Positions 60,901-64,000 of a stretch of DNA of 64,000 nucleotides are shown piece after piece (position 1 is the first letter of the stretch; every line of letters starts with the position of its first letter). The notes beneath the pieces are model-generated. The model did not search any database and was not told the DNA's origin. It saw nothing but the letters and a program-made list of their open reading frames with translations. The DNA is from Onchidella celtica. Taxonomy: Eukaryota > Mollusca > Gastropoda > Systellommatophora > Onchidiidae. The translations under genes were made by a program, and so were the position numbers. The stretch covers positions 1,787,037 through 1,851,036 of the forward strand of contig OZ007570.1 of NCBI GenBank assembly GCA_963931925.1. The letters run 5' to 3'.

Positions 60901-62044
60901 AATATTAATGAAAGGTGTGTTTCATTCATCAATGTTTCTCTCCTGGCAAAGGAAGGTAGCGCTTTGGATGTCTTTCATGTTTTTGTTTTTTTATATGTCA
61001 GAATTTCGGCTGTTTTTGAAAACAGAATGCGATTCTAGGAACTGAATTGTCAGCCTTGCGTTTCCCCATCTCCCACAGTGACAACACAAGTTTAGTTCAC
61101 CGTATGCCTCATTTTCTTGTTTTCTGTCAGTAGTCAGGAAAATCTGACTGTTGACCACAATGGTTACGTAGTTTGACACCAGCTGTTAAAGCGCGAGTAG
61201 TTAGTCACTGCTGCTGAGTAAATACAGCCCTGAAGACTTATCGCTCACGCCAGATCCTTTCTGTAGAGCCATCCATCACCGCCCGTCTAGAGTCAATTGG
61301 CTTGAAAAGTAGTTCTGGTTACTGGTGCCACAAGTCCAAAAAGCGGGTCTTGCAGTCTTGCACATGGGAGCGAAAGCGAACACTCCATGTACAGCTGTCA
61401 ACATCTGCAAGCCATTCAATTTCTGTTTGCCGGAGAAAAGTTTTTTTGACATCTACCATAACGGTCGTGAGATTTTCATGTTGTTTTTTTTTTTTTGGTT
61501 CTAATTCGTTTGTTTCTTTCAAAGAGCGCAGTGTTACTAATTTTTATTATTATTTATGGGTGACTTTCAATTTACTACAAGTCAGCTGACCTGGGACAGA
61601 TGCACAAAATAGAAATTCATGTAAATAGAGACGTAGAGATGGATGGGGAAAGCAAGATCATGTTTTTGATCTGCCGGTTGGTTCCAGTGACATCTTTGAA
61701 ATGCGTCACGCAGTGAACAGAAATAAGTTCTGTACTAAACACATAATACATGGGGAGGTTCCATTGTGTCAAAGGCTACGTGTTTCTTTTTGAAAGGTTC
61801 AGATATTAAAGCATGTAGCCTGAAATATTACAAAAAAACAAAGTCATTTTGTCTCATTTGCCCAATATCAATGCATATATCGATCTTTATACTCGTGCAC
61901 TGTAGCTGCATCAACAACAGTATTAAAGGGTGGAGATAGTTTAGAAAGATTTCCTGTGTCGTATCTGGCAGGTCTAATGATTTCTGAACAGTTGTTATTG
62001 TTGCTATTCTAATATCTGAGGCTTTTTAGCGATCGGCGTGACAG
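57933..62044. other. No firm gene; a few exon-like frames
   Basis: Upstream, on the minus strand, of the candidate exon at 57686-57932. Frames at 59435-59662 (plus) and 61319-61522 (minus) have protein-like composition but no convincing splice sites. Poly-G lies at 60838-60848. Confidence 0.4.
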
Positions 62045-62255
62045 ATGTAGTCGTCGGCCTATTGGCCTTGTAATTAGGGCACTTTACTTGGGTATGAGTG
62101 GTTTCTGGTTCGAATTCTGGGGAAAGAGGCGGGAGGGGGCTTCAGCCCCACTAATTCGTCGAGTTTTTTTTTTAGAGCAGTCACTCGCTGGCGGCCTAAC
62201 CTGGGCTGGAGCCGCTTCTCTGATATAACTTTGTGGTACTTAATAGACACAAAAG
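62045..62255 (+). mobile_element. tRNA-derived SINE
   Basis: TTGGCCTTGTAATTAGGGC resembles an A box, and GGTTCGAATTC at 62107-62117 is a perfect B box. A short body follows with CTTTGTGGTACTTAATAGAC. It is not a functional tRNA: the acceptor and anticodon arms cannot be drawn. Confidence 0.62.
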
Positions 62256-62849
62256 CGCAACAGAGATAACAAAAAGACACATCTCACAATGCTTGTTCAT
62301 CTTTCTTGTAACTCGTGGTCGTTGACGATGAAGACATCAGACATGAGCATGTGGCAGATACAGACACCTTGACGCAGCTGCGGACGAACAAGATTGTGTC
62401 TGTCTGTTCCGGAGCGTCAAGACAAAGACCTCCACCTGGCGTCCTTGGGAAGCTCAGATTCCATTTCGAACTGGTAAATGTCAGCGTCCATCTCATGTCG
62501 TTAATGTAGACTGGACAGGATTAATTAATGCAGGAGGCTCGATGGTGCAAAATACTCGCTATAGAGATGCGGCCCTTTCAATTAATCCCTAATGGAGACC
62601 ACTTGAAATGATGACAGCTATTATATCAGCATGGGAGAAAACTCAGTGGGCTCTGTGGAAGGTTTTCAATGCATTTGAGAAAGGACGGCAGAAACCTGAC
62701 GAAGGTTTCATGTCTAGTATGACCTGGGTGTGGTCGGGCCATCGAAGGGTGTGTGCAGGTCAAGGGTCATAGCATTCTTTTGTTCGAGGGGGTTCTTGTC
62801 TTCTTCAGAAGTTCTCGTGGTTTTCTTTTCCAGAAATGTTTGTGTGTGT

Positions 62850-62995
62850 GTGTGAGGAGGGAGATGGAAGGGGGGGGGGGGAGAGAGTGAGAGAGGGAGA
62901 GAGAGACAGGGAGGCGAGAGAGATATAGAAAGAAGGTGTCGGGGGGGGGGGGGGAGAGAAACAGGGAGAGAGAGTGAGAGATACGCAGAGAGAGA
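62850..62995 (+). repeat. G- and GA-rich low-complexity tract
   Basis: (GT)n, two poly-G runs (62870-62880 and 62941-62953) and GAGA/GACA units. Confidence 0.85.
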
Positions 62996-63061
62996 TCGAG
63001 ATCTTTGTTTTCGGTTGGTAGTTTTCTTTCTGTATGGAGAACTGGACGCTCCTCATCCACT

Positions 63062-63085
63062 CGGAGGTTGAGAACCGCTGTCATT
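63062..63085 (+). mobile_element. Solo hAT-like terminal sequence
   Basis: GGAGGTTGAGAACCGCTGTC repeats the right terminus of the element at 51150-51464. No matching left end was found nearby. Confidence 0.35.
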
Positions 63086-63599
63086 TCAGGATTTCTTTTT
63101 ATGGTGGTTGGAGTGGGAGAGATTTGAGTTCGTCATAATGAAAAGAAATATGTATCGATTAACAGCCAGCGGCATCGAGCGACTTCTTTTTTGTTATTGA
63201 CCAGTGTGGAGCTCTGCATGAAATAGCCTGTGGCGGTTCTGTTTAATGGCATCCGCCCCACATCACCACACCCCCACCCCCCCCCCCCCCCATAATGCCC
63301 GAGTTTACATCCAATGTATGATTAGTGGTGGCCTTGGGGAGTGGCAACAGTACACGTACAGATTTACCGGGCTTTTTCTTTCTTGTTCCTTTTCATGTGC
63401 GTTTTATCAGAATGATTCTGCTGAGGTTTTCAGTGGACGGCCGTCATTGTCGGCAGGCAAATCTCCCAGGTTGTCTCGTTGTTTCTGCTCTCGCCAGTTC
63501 TTTATGCGTGTCTTGTGTTTCAGTTTGACATTCTTGTCATTGTCGTAGGACTCGTCTCTTTTCCTCGTCACTCTCCTATTATTGTCCATGTCACATTTC

Positions 63600-63900
63600 C
63601 TCTCCATGTCACTTCCATATCATTGTCCATGTCACATTTTCTCCCCATGTCATTGTCCATGTCACATTTTCGCTCCATGTCACTTCCATATCATTGTCCA
63701 TGTCACATTTTCTCCCCATGTCATTGTCCATGTCACATTTTCGCTCCATGTCACTTCCATATCATTGTCCATGTCACATTTTCTCCCCATGTCATTGTCC
63801 ATGTCACGTTTTCTCTCCATGTCATTGTCCATGTCACATTTTCTCTCCATGTCACTCTCCATATCATTGTTCATGTCACATTTTCTCTCCATGTCACTGT
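63600..63900 (+). repeat. 71-bp tandem repeat built from ATGTCA sub-units
   Basis: CCATGTCACTTCCATAT recurs at 63604, 63675 and 63746. Within each unit, TCATTGTCCATGTCACATTT sub-repeats are nested. It degenerates after 63800. Confidence 0.9.
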
Positions 63901-64000
63901 CTATGTCACATTCCTCATACCATACTATTCATGTCACTCAGCAAACCATTGTCTATGTCACATTCCTCATACCATACTATTCATGTCACTCAGCAAACCA
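63901..64000 (+). repeat. 52-bp tandem repeat truncated by the window edge
   Basis: CTATGTCACATTCCTCATAC starts at 63901 and 63953. The array continues out of the window. Confidence 0.9.

Overview
The window looks like intronic and intergenic DNA from a large, repeat-rich invertebrate genome, most likely a mollusc and possibly a marine gastropod. The evidence is one intron-split exon of a conserved mitochondrial metabolic gene, tRNA-derived SINEs, LINE 3' tails ending in AAGCGCTATATAAATG plus (ATT)n or in ATAATAAAGT plus (CTT)n, many short terminal-inverted-repeat (TIR) elements, long micro- and minisatellites, and poly-G/poly-C tracts of nine or more bases roughly every 2 kb. Nothing resembles bacterial, viral or organellar gene organisation. 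The species cannot be named from sequence alone.

Only one protein-coding segment is firmly recognisable. It is a 172-bp plus-strand exon at 20380-20551 of BCKDHB, the E1-beta subunit of branched-chain 2-oxoacid dehydrogenase, with a good splice acceptor and donor. I found no other exon of that gene by reading, so much of the window may be its introns. A second, unidentified exon candidate lies on the minus strand at 57686-57932. A transposon-derived coding remnant lies at 13971-14249 inside a 956-bp TIR element. A possible decayed LINE endonuclease fragment lies at 47420-47695, minus strand.

Layout: 0-6 kb is non-genic with CT-rich DNA and one copy of a dispersed repeat. At 6-10 kb there is a SINE, a LINE tail, a palindrome-ended MITE, and GATA and 25-bp arrays. 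At 10-18 kb there is a piggyBac-like MITE, a TGGA array, the 956-bp transposon and a 1.95-kb 27-bp minisatellite. At 18-22 kb there is LINE debris, a MITE and the BCKDHB exon. At 22-38 kb there are microsatellites, a nested repeat cluster and a MITE pair. At 38-42 kb there are two adjacent 37-bp arrays that look related, a perfect 90-bp triplication and a SINE. At 42-52 kb there are more MITEs, including two further members of the palindrome family, and a hAT-like element. At 52.7-53.6 kb there is an 18-bp minisatellite. At 54-64 kb there is a repeat copy, the unidentified exon, a SINE and arrays running off the right edge.

Most long open frames here are by-products of tandem repeats whose unit is a multiple of three without stops. 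They should not be annotated as genes. The most unusual content is a set of short elements sharing an 85-bp core but carrying two different versions of an ACATGT-centred palindromic end, and the two neighbouring 37-bp satellites that share a spaced motif.
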